The position numbers were made by a program, and so were the translations under genes. Positions 13,562-25,400 of a stretch of 64,000 bases of DNA are shown here, piece after piece. A model generated the notes under the pieces. It saw only the letters and a program-made list of their open reading frames with translations. It did no database searches and had not been told where the DNA came from. Positions within the stretch are counted from its first letter, which is position 1; the number at the start of each line of letters is the position of its first letter. Location: positions 11,323,564 through 11,387,563 of the forward strand of contig NC_023751.2 of assembly GCF_000499845.2 (NCBI RefSeq), in the 5' to 3' direction. This DNA is from Phaseolus vulgaris. Taxonomy: Eukaryota > Streptophyta > Magnoliopsida > Fabales > Fabaceae.

Positions 13562-15894
13562 GAGGATGACGGATTCTTTGGTTGGCTTCGTGAAAGCGGT
13601 TCCCCTTTCCACCCTTGGGATCAAATGCTGGGACGCTAGCTCAACCGTTGGATCTATTAATCAGGGATATGCATAACACTCTTACTATGCTTCGCTAACT
13701 TCGCTTCCCTCTCTCTCCAGGATCCGCCGCCACCTCTTCCTTTCTTTCCCTCACTCTTCACTGCATTCTTTCTTATCTTTTATTTATTTATTTATATATT
13801 ATATTATTATTACTATTATTATTTTTTATTTATTCATTCGTGTGTGTGTGTGGCAGTTTAACTTTAACCTACACAACTTATGTTACCGTGGTCAGTGATG
13901 TTGGGAAGTTGATGGCAGTGAAAACTAACGGCAGGGTAGATTGCCTTGGAATCAGATCACATGATTCAGGACTATGCTATGCTACCATACTATCTGCCTC
14001 ACCGTACTACCACTTTCCATATCCTTATGCATTGTTTTGTTTCTTTTTAATTTCTAGAAAAAAATGTATCAGTTTTTTTTAAGACCATAAATCTTTTTAT
14101 TAAATATTAAAATCAATTAGTCACACAATAGAATACTATTTTTTTTTCTTGTTTTATTTTGTAACCTTGACTTTAATATAATTTTTAAATTTTAAACGTA
14201 ACAAAATACTGTATTATCTTAATAAACTTAATAAAGAGCCCTTTCATCCACACAAAAAAAGTGAATAGCCTTTTACACCAAACGTGAAGAAAGAACCCAG
14301 CTGCCTATTTTTAATTATTATTCCAAAATAACATGATTCTGTTAAGAAATTATTGTATGTTTTTTAAAAATATATTATATTATCTTTAATTTTGTTTTAT
14401 CACTTGACTCCTCAAATTATTTCATTTGTGTACAACTTTAAATGCAAACAGATTTTTGAGATGAAAAACATGGAAATAAATTTTATCTGCATCTTTGTTC
14501 ATGAGATAGATGGATATAGATTAAAAAGGAAAATGAGAATTATAACTTAAACCCAGGGTGCCCTTAATTGTAAGATGACTTATATGTAGGAATTTAAATT
14601 TGTTGAAGACAAAAATGTGTACATATCCTTTTTCTTTGAATTAATTTAGTTTCTACAATTTTTTAGAAAATAATTAAGATATCTTTGAGAATTAAATTGT
14701 CAATTTTTTTAAAAAAAGTATCGCGTATAGTTATTTATAATATGATGGTTGATTGGATGAAAAAAACATTTAATTATTTGAAGTGATTTTTTTCCCCTTT
14801 TTCATTTATGTATTACGTTTTTTTATTACTTAATTCATAAAACTTCTCATTTTTTTGATATTGTGACAATATGAACATTTATACATATTATATGTGTATG
14901 TTAACTTTTAATATGGCAATCTATTGCTTATTGACATATATATATATATATATATATATAGTTTTAAAAAAATTATGTGATAAATAAAACTTAACTTTAT
15001 TATAATAAAAAATTATGTTATATTCCAAGCAATAATTTTTTTTATATATTATCCAAACAAAATTTAGGATAAATATCACTCTCTTTTTTAAATAAAAAAA
15101 TCCATATTCAATCTAAATCTAATTAATTGGATTATATTTAAAATTAAAAAATATGAATTTTCAGTTTTATTGAAATAAACTTAAAATGATTTAAATTAGT
15201 ATGGTTATAAATTAGATTTAAACATTTGAATTTTTTTTCATAATCCTAGGTGTAATAGAAGTTGGCTATGTGATTGGAACTATACGCACAGTTGGTTGAT
15301 TCAACTACATTCAACAAGATAATCTAACTAATTAAATATGAAAAGTCTTCAATTAATCTATTTATGAAAAAGATGGGTAAATTTTGTGTATCCTCTAAAT
15401 TAAGTAACAACTTCGAAATCACATCACAACTTGCCATAATATGGCATGAGAATCCATGAATGAGATTAATTTCATAAAAAAACTCCACTTCGGAATCAAT
15501 CCATTCTAATTCTACATAGTTCACCCGCTAAAGCAAAAGGAGGCATACCAAGAAAATATTCACAAGCTTAAGTAAATAAAACAATTGCAACAATCGATAT
15601 CATGACTATTCAACTTCCAAGAGTTCTATCTTACACCTATTTGACCTTCAACTACTGGTAGCACTTGCTTTGTGACCTTTATTAGACAAGTTTTATGATG
15701 CCCTTTTGAATTGTTTTGGGCTATTACACAATATGTAGATTTTTTTTGGCAAAACAACTTCTAAATGCATTCAAACAAGTGAAGTATATTTATCTCAAGT
15801 TTTTTTTTAGATGTTAAATGGGGGTAGCATGGATGGTTAAAGTTGGAGAAAATATGTAAATCAAAATATATAGGAAAATATATAGGAGGAGCAT
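13562..15894. other. Intergenic, AT-rich
   Basis: The first 300 bases are the likely upstream region of the RBP47-type gene. The remainder is AT-rich with a (TA)n run near 14936-14960. The open frames at 13840-14082 and 15324-15524 show no family motif, so no gene is called. Confidence 0.55.
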
Positions 15895-16550
15895 AGGAAT
15901 TAGAGGCCTAAAAAGGTTTAATGTGACTCTTATAGATAAATGAAGATAGAGATTAGGAACGTAAAATGAAGGTTTGTGGACAACAATTTTAGAGGTAAAA
16001 TATGAAACAAGGAAAGATTTGAATAGAAGGCAAGAATCATATTGGTAGAGGATATTAAGATAGCAACAAGGAAAATTGTTTTAAGAACAACACATAATGG
16101 AAGTTAAGAAACGGGAAAAGAGTATTTTTTTAGGATAGATGGATGGGAGAAGGTACTTTGAATAAAGGTATCCAAAGACTATATAACAACTCCTTAAATA
16201 AACAAGGCACAATTGCAGAAATGAAAAGTTAGAATAATGATAGATGAGAATGGAATTTGAAATGGAGAAGGTGATGATTTGAATGGGAAGTAACTCACTT
16301 AAGTGTTCCGTTCGAACAATTTGAAGAGAAAGTGTTGGATGAAGTCAATGAAGACAGGTTGAAAAACTAAGGCCTCACCATCATCTCAACATTTTGCACA
16401 AAGACTTTTTTAGAATAGGCTGGCTACAAAAAGAAAATGTGAGTAGGAGAATGATAGAGTTAATCAATAAACTATGTGTTATGTGTGAATTGGAGAATGA
16501 AAATTTAAATAATTTATTCTTCAAGTGTAATGTGTCATGAGAAACATAAA
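15895..16550 (+). mobile_element. Decayed LINE remnant (end of reverse transcriptase region and zf-RVT)
   Basis: Translation on the plus strand, across several stops and frame changes, reads as the C-terminal part of a plant LINE ORF2. Segments such as RLYNNSLNKQGTIAEM and EWNLKWRR precede a degenerate zf-RVT signature, CYVCELENENLNNLFFKC, near 16470-16540. The catalytic part of the reverse transcriptase is absent. This is an old fragment with no intact frame. The same region in the better preserved LINE at 22495-23559 (opposite strand) has the same order of features, which supports the call. Confidence 0.75.
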
Positions 16551-17760
16551 TTTTACGTTTTACGTAACACATGTGAAATCAATATTCCTATGACATGTAT
16601 GAACACAAATAAAACTCGCAGGAAGCTGACTAACCTTTAAACATATTTTGTATACAAATTTTATTCTTTACTAATTTTCTTTTTTGGAAAAATATCACAA
16701 ATTTATTCTCTAACAATTCCTAATTTTGACAATTTGATCCATATATGGCCAGTCCCTTTGTTAACGTTTTATCACTTATTCATTAAATTAAGTTATATAC
16801 AGTTTAATTCGTGGCATTACTTTATTACTTCAATTGATAATATTAATTAATAAAATCGCCGATAAAAAAATCTAATTAATAACATTCCTTACATCAAAAT
16901 TTCGACATCATCAAAAGTAATAAATTATTAGAATAACAAAATTCTTCGTAAGTTCAATACATTACAATTTCTTTTTGGAACACGGCTTAAATCAATTAAG
17001 TGCATTGTTGGATTTCAAAATAATGTTGTCACAAATAAAAATAGTACACCGTCATAAAATTATTCTGTTTAAGTGGTTTTCTTAACACCTTTATTGTCAC
17101 TATTTTTGAAATATTTTTATTCATTTCTATTCTCAATCACTTTTTTCCTAATTATTTTCATAGTATCAAACAAAGTGTCATCATAATTGCATTACAAATT
17201 TTTAAAAAAAATATATAATATTGCGCGAACAAATTATTATAAGATTAAGGCAAACCTCATTATTTAAGAATAGCGAAAACACAGGTGTTGTTTCGTTTGT
17301 GTATTCACATTTTTTTCTTTTACTGCGCTTGTGTATTTGCATTTTTTGCTTTTATTCAGTTGTCACGATGATAAAAATTTAACATACATACAAAAATAAT
17401 TGTGGATGAGTCTAAATTTAAAAACAAAAAATAACATGTAAAAGAAAAATGACGAATTGATTAAACAATTTCTTTTTTTCTTCTCTAGTTTGAGTCTCTT
17501 TTCTTCTTCAAATTTTTTCTCTTCTTTCATTAATAGTTTTGGGATCGAAAGGTGTGATGATGTTCACGTTAAGATTAAGATTGACTTGTGGTAGATACAA
17601 AAGAATAATGACTTTACCAAATAATATAGTTGTTTGAAATGGAGTGAAGAGAGTGATTGAAAATGTAGGTTATTTTATTTTATGAGATTTTGTGTGGGAA
17701 TGGTGAGAGTACGTTTTTTTTTGTTGCCTTAAAATAAGTAATTAAGAAAAATGTGAGGAA
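16551..17760. other. Intergenic, AT-rich
   Basis: No coding motif, RNA gene or recognisable repeat border was found. Homopolymer-rich sequence only. Confidence 0.5.
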
Positions 17761-19013
17761 CACTACAAGAAAATCATTAAATATAAACAAAAAATAATTA
17801 GTTGTTATATTGACTAAATTAGATAATATTTTAGAGACTAAAAAAGTTATTGATTTTTAAATAAGGGTAGACAAAGAAAAAATTTATGTGCACCAAAAGA
17901 CGGTTATCCTTCCTAGATTTACATTTGAGTTATATAAAATGATGATAGTTGCTTAGGTGAAGAGAGAGAACTTGAGCGAGAGAGACTACATTAATTCTAT
18001 TTGTAAAGTAGTTATTCTTACTATCGGTTACTACCTACTACCTGCTACTACCCCTACCTGCTACCTGTTACTATCTGAAATTTTCTTTATATATAGATAT
18101 AAATTATGACTCATCAAGAATGTAAATATATATTTTTCTTTATTTATTAACTAAAAAAGTTATCAGCAATTCAATTTTTTATCTAATGCCACACAAGAAT
18201 AAATTATATAGTTAAATAATTACGTTCTCTATTACAGACCAAATTACCATTATGACTCTTATATTTAATCTAAATTCTTTTAATAAATTGGTTTAGTTTC
18301 GCTTATTACTAGCTAAAATAGTTAAATTTTTTAAAAAAATATCAAAATGAATAAAGGTGATACGACTTTAGTTAAAATCTTGTCAACATGATATGATACG
18401 ACTTTATCACATACATAAAAAAAAAGAAGGTTTTAATAGAGGTTATTTAACGGAGGTTGATATAACCCTACAAAATTAATTTAATTAACAGATGTTTTTT
18501 AACTTTCGTTAAGTTCCAAAGGTTATTCAAAAAAATTAGCAAAATAATGGAGGTTATTTTAACCTTCGTTAAATTTAAAATGTTTATATTTTAAAATCTC
18601 AGCAAAATAACGAAAGTTTTTTAACATTCGTTAAATTTTAAAGGTTTATTTTAAAACCTCAGCAAAATAACGGATATTTTTTTAACATGTTAAAATCCGA
18701 AGGTTTTTTTTTATAAAAGCTCAATAAAACACTCCATATTTTTCAAACTTCAATAAATAAATATAATTAAATAAATTTATAAAATTTGATCAAATCTATT
18801 TATAAATAAATAATTAAAAGTTACATAGTTTTAATATATTTTACGGAGGTTCTTAAATCCATGGTATTTAACCGGGGTTCTAAAACAACCTGTAATACGT
18901 TCCCCGAGGATAGTTTAGCGAGAGAAATTACAATCCTAGATAAATGACTTAATTGAGGTTTTAACCTTGGATAATGTAAAAATAAATTTTCGTTAAAATA
19001 ATTTTTTTTAGTG
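17761..19013. mobile_element. CACTA-like non-autonomous element with subterminal repeats
   Basis: The left edge begins CACTACAAGAAAAT, a typical plant CACTA terminus, and the right edge ends TTTTTTTAGTG (CACTAAAAAAA on the other strand). The two termini agree at about 13 of the first 18 positions. Inside are several subterminal units of about 60 bp (18480-18722), each with a short palindrome built on AACGGAGGTT/AACCTTCGTT, as expected for transposase-binding subterminal repeats. No transposase frame exists. The 3-bp flanks (GAA left, CTA right) do not match, so the two ends may belong to different or nested elements. Confidence 0.55.
18480..18722. repeat. About four degenerate ~60-bp subterminal units
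   Basis: Units begin near 18480, 18538, 18601 and 18661. The last three share AGCAAAATAA(C/T)G followed by a self-complementary TTAAC...GTTAA core. Divergence between units shows the array is old. Confidence 0.8.
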
Positions 19014-19684
19014 CTAAACCAATAATTTTTTTTATAGAATATTAAGTGAGTTAATTATTATATTCTTTTCAATTTTATACTTTAATATATATTTATGCAT
19101 TATTATATATATATATATATATTTTTGTTATAATAACTTATTTTTATTTTTTTATATTAAATAAATTAAAGGTATAATTAGAAGAAAAAAAAGATTATCC
19201 TTGAAATCGAAAAAGTAAAACAAAGAAAACAAAATTTTATTAAAACATTAATATTTAAAAAGGAACAAAAGTAGTATGAAAGAGTGAAGAAGTTATGAGA
19301 TGCAGCTAGCAAAGGTAGAACTTCAAAATTACAGATGCATACATATTTAAATACTTACAGTCTAAAAAGTGCACACAAATTAATGAAGTGCTATATTCTA
19401 CATGCATGGGATGTATATACACATAATCAGTCCCTCATCTACAAATATAAACACCTTTATTATTTGTTTTGTACACCTAAATCTGCATACCTATCACTGT
19501 TGGAACTTGATTTCAAAGCAGCATCACTCCTCACTCTTTTCTCCTTTTCTGTTTTTCTCCAAAAGTGATAAGTATATAGAAAGGTGTTGGATTTAAATCT
19601 AGAAGTAGCAGCTTTTAATATGCTGATAGTTATTGTGAATGCACAGTGTAATATTACTGTTTCGGGGATATTAAGAAAGAGTAT
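19014..19684. other. Intergenic, 3' of the CEP gene
   Basis: Contains a (TA)n run at about 19103-19122. The part nearest 19684 is probably the 3' UTR of the CEP precursor. The overlapping short frames at 19335-19596 on the plus strand have no recognisable motif. Confidence 0.5.
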
Positions 19685-20020
19685 CTAGGGTTTTGGAACT
19701 ACGTTGGCGTGTGGGGAGGAATGACCAGCACCGGGACTGTGCCCTGGATCCGTTGGTTGGAAATCGTTCACAGTCCAGTTTTTGACGCTCTCATACTGTG
19801 GATTCTTGGTGTGAAGTGTTGCAGCTTCGGGTTCTGATGTGTGAGGGTGCCACGTTGCAGGATATTCAGCCACTTTAGCCATTTCTTTGAAACTGTTTTG
19901 GTGGGTTGTGACCTTGATCTCCAATTTCAGTGGCCTTCCCTGAGCTAAAAAAGTTCCATGAGAAATCATTAAGGAGAGAAAAACAGCACTAACCATGAAC
20001 TCAAGCTTCGAATTGCCCAT
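19685..20020 (-). CDS. CEP: CEP (C-terminally encoded peptide) hormone precursor
   Basis: Single-exon frame of 111 residues encoding a secreted peptide-hormone precursor. Residues 1-28 form a signal peptide: MGNSKLEF, then a hydrophobic stretch, then a small-residue cleavage region near FLAQG. A variable, weakly conserved middle follows. Residues 86-100 are DFQPTDPGHSPGAGH, a clear 15-residue CEP domain with the prolines that are normally hydroxylated and the C-terminal GxGH. A short tail SSPHANVVPKP follows. In legumes CEPs are matured in the apoplast, are perceived by CEPR/CRA2-type receptor kinases and link nitrogen status to root branching and nodulation. That role is family knowledge, not shown here. 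Only one CEP domain is present. A TATA box lies about 100 bp upstream, which fits the chosen ATG. Confidence 0.9.
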   Translation of the reverse strand: MGNSKLEFMVSAVFLSLMISHGTFLAQGRPLKLEIKVTTHQNSFKEMAKVAEYPATWHPHTSEPEAATLHTKNPQYESVKNWTVNDFQPTDPGHSPGAGHSSPHANVVPKP

Positions 20021-20117
20021 GATATAAAGCTTGGGCGTGAGCTTATTTTAGTGTGTGGATTGGGAAAACTGGGATGTATGGAGTGGTGCCTGAGAATAAT
20101 GTGTGTGCTTTTGTGAG

Positions 20118-20125
20118 TATTTATA
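20118..20125 (-). promoter_or_regulatory. TATA box of the CEP precursor gene
   Basis: TATAAATA on the minus strand, about 98 bp upstream of the CEP start codon, in a less AT-rich setting than the surrounding gaps. Confidence 0.65.
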
Positions 20126-21494
20126 GGGCAGGAGGGGAAGAGTTCAACTCAAATGAATATCTAATTTTAATGGGTAAATACTAATGGTGAATGTAAACTT
20201 GTTCATGATTATGCTCCTCCACAAGATTCCCTTTTGGGAACCAATATGTGGGACTATCTTTTAATCTAGTGTCCCTTTTGTATTTTCCCACTATACTGTG
20301 TTTTGCATTGCATGCAACAATTATTTAGGTGTGTGCTCTTTTTAATGTCTTTAGCAGGTTTGTATATTAGAAAAATATATTATTAATTTATTTTCAAAGG
20401 AGACTCGAGTAGAAATTTATGACTATATATCAAAATAGATAACATGTTTAGTACAATAGTTAGAGTATCCTTTAAATATATATTTTTAATTTATTTTTTA
20501 TTATAAATAAAGAATACAATTAAAATAAATCGCATGAATTTTAGTTATATAGAAAGGGTGAGAGGAAAATCTAAATATATTGAAAAAAAGGTTGTTTGAA
20601 GGGATAATGTTTTTAAAACTTTAGTCTTTAGTTTTATTTAAAATAACACTAAGTTATTCATATAGTTGCTGTCAAGGAGCCAAGAAAGTTTAGTATTTTT
20701 TATTAAATATCTTTAGGTTGATTTTATTAAATAGAATAGATCTTAAAAAAACATAAAATTTCACAAATATTTATTAATAATATAAGGATTAAATATATTT
20801 TTCAAGAATTGTTTTTTTTTGTCCTTTAAAGACTTTTTTAGGTATCGTGGAAACTATCAATTAGTTTATTATAAGTGTTTTTGTTATGTAACAAACGAAA
20901 TTTGACTATGAACTATATTATAATATTATAATATTTATGTAAAAATTTGTTTTAATAATTTTTTTATTATGAATATTTAGAAGGTTTAAATTTTAGATTG
21001 AAAACAAAAATTAATTTTCCATAAAAGTATATAAAGATAAAAAAAAATATTTATCCTAGTAATTAAGTTGATATTTTCTGTCTTGGATTCAAATCCTAAC
21101 TTCAACAAAAATAATAATATGAAAATAAAATATATTTAACTAGTAAATAATTAGTTATTTCAAAATGAAGCAAATGGTGCAAAATAAATACTATAGCCAC
21201 TATGGGTATCTGAGTAGACGTTTCTGGTTTGAACCCAGCTGAGTTTTAATTTCCACAGGGTTGGGGGCCCCAGGCCTTGGCTAGATTTCAAACTCTCACG
21301 ACTTATTGGAAGTAACTGTCACTATTGTAGGCCTTGAGGTCTTATTAACTTTTCAATTTTCATAGATATTCAATAATAGGTGCTAATACTTTATAATAAA
21401 TTACAAATATATAAATAATTTACAATTATTCAATAATTTTTTTTAAAATTTGTTTTCTAAACCAAAGTGTTGTAACTTTATAAATTTATAAAAT
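20126..21494. other. Intergenic, upstream of CEP, with tRNA-like promoter motifs
   Basis: Mostly AT-rich with no gene. Two tRNA B-box-like sequences, GGATTCAAATCC at 21085-21096 and GGTTTGAACCC at 21226-21236, suggest SINE remnants. The region ends at the LINE insertion site. Confidence 0.5.
21057..21120 (+). repeat. Possible SINE (tRNA-derived) remnant
   Basis: An A-box-like TAGTAATTAAGTTG at 21057-21070 is followed by a B-box-like GGATTCAAATCC at 21085-21096, then an A-rich stretch. Spacing is short for a functional tRNA gene, and no cloverleaf can be folded by eye. A decayed SINE head is the simplest reading. Confidence 0.35.
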
Positions 21495-21508
21495 TTCAAG
21501 AATATTGG
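21495..21508. repeat. LINE target-site duplication, left copy
   Basis: TTCAAGAATATTGG, identical to 28217-28230. It directly abuts the poly(A) end of the LINE (a T run on the plus strand from 21509). The shared T at the junction could make it 15 bp. Confidence 0.9.
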
Positions 21509-22494
21509 TTTTTTTTATAAGCAAAGAATTAAATTAAATTAAGGAGATACAAAAGGGGTATCCCAACCCTTTACAAAACCCAAACCCTGTTTTTTAGGAC
21601 CTCTACGAGGCATCCCAAAACAGGGGATAAAAAGATATATCATAAAAACAGCCTCATTCTACTACTATTGTAATGCTGGACTGTTTCAAAACACTAAACA
21701 ACAATTTCACACCACCATAACACCATTAGGTCCTCCCACCAGGTTGAATGGTACTTGGAGAGTGACTTTCCGCAACCTCCACACCCAATGGCTAGTGCTG
21801 CCTCTCTCAACCACCTATGACAGTGAACATAAATTACCCCTTGCCTAGGTCTTCAGTTTTATACGTAAACCTCCAACAGCTTCAATTAAGCTTTTTGGAA
21901 ACCCGGCGATGTGCCTACCACGGCGATTTCCGGCTATCTGATCTTCTGTTCTTCAAGTACGGCGATGATACATAACTTCGGCGATCACCGACTACGCATG
22001 CACGGAGATCTTCGCTTCATCGAAACTTCGGCGACCACCGACTACGCGCGCATGGAGAACGCCTCTTTATCGTCCGACGATCATGTTGGCCTTCTTCAAA
22101 CACGGTGATGATGCATACCTTCGGCGACCACCGACTACGCACGAATGGAGAGCGCCGCTTTATCGACTGGCGATCATATTGGCCTTCCACGTGTCCTCAT
22201 CCACATCGCCCCTCACTTCCAATATCTGAACTTCTGTTCTTCTAAGACGGCGATGATGCACAATTTCGACGACCACCGACTACGCACGCACGGAGATCGC
22301 CGCCACATTGACCGGCGATCATGTTGGCCTTCTTCAAACACGGTGATGATGCATACCTTCGGCGACCACCGGCTACGCACGAATGGAGAGCGCCGCTTTA
22401 TCGACTGGCGATCATATTGGCCTTCCACGTGTCCTCATCCACATCGCCCCTCACAACAGTGTATGAATACTAGCATACACCATCCCTCCCCTAT
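21509..22494 (-). other. 3' untranslated region of the LINE
   Basis: About 1 kb between the ORF2 stop and poly(A). Bases 21900-22460 are GC-rich and internally repeated, unlike the surrounding DNA. The stretch ending CCCCTTTTGTATCTCC on the minus strand resembles the 3' end of the second LINE near 34620. Confidence 0.8.
22077..22453. repeat. Tandemly repeated GC-rich block in the LINE 3' region
   Basis: A block of about 137 bp at 22079-22215 recurs at 22317-22453 (period 238 bp) with about one mismatch seen by eye. Shorter units built on TTCGGCGACCACCGACTACG recur from 21975 onward. The array is transcribed with the element if it is expressed. Confidence 0.85.
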
Positions 22495-25400
22495 TTAACA
22501 AACACTCAATAGACATTGAAGTGGGTTAAGGATCCAATCAGAGAACGAGTATGAGAACGAGCTTTCCTTATGTTTTAGCCATAGCCAAACTATAAGTTGA
22601 GCTGCTTGTAGAGTTTCTTCGGGATCGGGAACTCCTTGTCTGAAGATAACATTATTCCTATGCTCCCATATGCTTCGTGTGATGGCCACCCACACTCCCC
22701 TCCAGACCTGATTCTGTTTTTCAGACATATTAGTTAAGTGAAAGTTCAGAAAGTGATTACAAATGTCCCTATTTTGTGTTCCCACTACACCTATCCATTG
22801 GTAGCACATCATCCATACACAGTAAGCAAAAGCACAATCCAAAAACAAATGTTGTGTGGATTCAACGTGCAAGTTACAGAATACACACAGAGGTGAATTC
22901 ACCACTAATCCCCGTACCACAAGATTCTGATAAGTCGGAATTCTGTCCAGCAAGATACTCCAGGCCGTGGTTAACACTTTTGGGACAGCTTTGGTCCTCC
23001 ATAACAGACTAAAAACAGCATTACTCGGTTCAGAAACCTGATTGGTTAAGAGACCATATGCTGATTTTACCGAGAATAACCCCTTGGAATCCCCACTCCA
23101 AGTAATAAAATCTTTAGCATCCTTAACCAAAACTTCCCTGGCTAGAATTGTTAATAATTCTTCCTCCACATCCGACTCCCAGCAAAATCTCTCCCTTCTC
23201 CAGTTCAAATGCCAGGTCCACCCATGGTCATCCCAATAACCAGTTTCACCCACCGTCATCCCTTGATTCAGCGAAATAGAGTATAACCTAGGAAATAAAT
23301 CCTTGAGTTTATTGTCATTAATCCAAGGATCCTCCCAGAAACGAACTAAGTCCCTAGATCTGACATTCCATTTAACAGCTTGTTGAAACCAGCCTACACC
23401 ATTACCCTCCCTACATATTTTTTCTAAGTCTTTCCACCACCAAGAGTGATTACAAGGCCGGACTTGGTAATTATCTGATGTGACCATATATTTGGACTCC
23501 AAAATATCTTTCCACTTCCCCTTCTCATCACTCATTAGCCTCCATTTCCATTTCGCCATCAGTGCATAGTTGAATTTCCTGATATCCTTGATACCCAGAC
23601 CACCTTCCTCAAAAGGTTTACAAATTTTCCCCCAACTTACCTAAGGTATAGATTTATTATCTCTACCTCAGGCCCACAGAAAACTCCTTTGGATGCTCGT
23701 GATTGTATTACAGATCGAGATCGGAGCTTTAAAGAAAGATAAGTAGAAAAGGGGAATAGATGTGAACACAGATTTGATAAGACAAATCCTACCCGCCATA
23801 GATAAGCACCTCCCTTTCCAAGTGCTAAGCCTAGCTCTGACCTTATTGACAACCGGTTCCCAGAACTGTGCCTTCCTTGGGTTCCCTCCTACTTCTAACC
23901 CCTAGTACTTGAAAGGCATGCGCATTGTAAAACAATTGAGAGACTTGGCATAAGTTTCCAGAGTGAACCTATCCACATTTATCCCTGCCAATTTGGACTT
24001 ATGAAAATTAATTTTCAAACCTGAGACTAGTTCAAAACATCTTAGGATCGTCTTTATCGCGAACACATTTGAAAAATTATCCTCACACATGAACAAAGTG
24101 TCGTCCGCGAATTGAAGCATGCTGCATTCTATTTCCTTCCTTCCCACCTTCACGCCTGTTAACATTTTTAGCTTAGTCGCTTGTCTCACAAGCCCAGCCA
24201 AACCTTCAACAACCACGAGAAACAAAAAAGGAGCCATAGGATCACCCTGTCTCAGCCCTCTTGACGGGATAAATTCCTCTGTTGGGCTTCCATTGACAAG
24301 CACCGAAATGGAGGCCGATTCCAAGCACCCTCTAACCCACCTCACCCAATTGCTATGGAAGCCTAGCCTTTGTAACATGTCGCATAAGAAGTTCCACCTT
24401 ACAGAATCATATGCCTTCTCATAGTCCACTTTAAAGCAGAGTGCACTTCTCCGGTTCCTCCTAACCTCCTCCACCACCTCATTTGCCATGAGTACACTAT
24501 CAAGCAGACCTCTGTTCTCAAAAAAGCTGATTGGTTTTCATCAATAACCAAAGGAAGAACACCCTTCATACGTCCCGCTAGGACCTTAGAGACGATCTTA
24601 TAAAAAGTGCCTACCAGGGAAATGGGCCTAAACTGGTCTAAAGATAAGGGATCAGGCACTTTAGGTACCAAGGTTATTATAGAGGCATTACAACCCTTTG
24701 GTATAACTCCAGTTTCATGGAACAAATGCAAAGCTTCCATAATGTCACTTTTAAGGCAATCCCAACAATTCCTGATAAACGTGAAATTGAATCCATCCGG
24801 GCCTGGACTCTTTGTTCCTTCACATTGCCACATTGCTTCTTTTACTTCTTCCTCTGTGAAACTTGCAACCATGCTTATGCTGATTTCTTGGGGAAGGCAT
24901 TTAAACTCCACAGATCCCAGATTAACTCCAGAATCTTGTGTAGCTGTGAACCTTTTTTCAAACAAAGACTTTACTTCCCTTCTAACCACTTCCGGTTCTT
25001 CACACCATTGCCCCCCAACTTCCACTCCTTTAACTTCGTTCTTCAGTCTTCTCCATCTGATAGCTGTGTGATAAAATATGGAGTTCATGTCCCCAAACTT
25101 ACACCAATTTGCTCTTGCTTTCTGCCTTGAAAGAGAATCCATCTTACTATCAACCAATCGCAGCTGACTCAGTAACTTCAATCGTTTTAGTCGATCATGC
25201 TCCTCTAGACCTTCATTATCATCCTTAACGTCAATGTTCTCAATTTCCTTCAGAATTTGCCTTTGACTTGTCTGTAAACACTCGAACACATTCATATTCC
25301 ACACTTTCAAATCAGCCTTCAGCAATTTTAGTTTGTCCTTGAAGCTAGACATGTTGTTACCCTGGCTATTGTATGAGCCCCATTTCTCTTGTACATACGC

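Noticed and set aside
13840..14082. 80-residue plus-strand frame
   Set aside because: No recognisable motif and low-complexity surroundings; likely chance.
21085..21236. A functional tRNA gene
   Set aside because: B-box-like sequences are present, but A-box spacing and acceptor stem pairing are wrong.
21911..22498. Plus-strand and minus-strand frames of 65-117 residues
   Set aside because: They are produced by the GC-rich tandem repeats of the LINE 3' region and repeat themselves accordingly.
24607..25130. Plus-strand frames of 137-154 residues
   Set aside because: Antisense to LINE ORF2.
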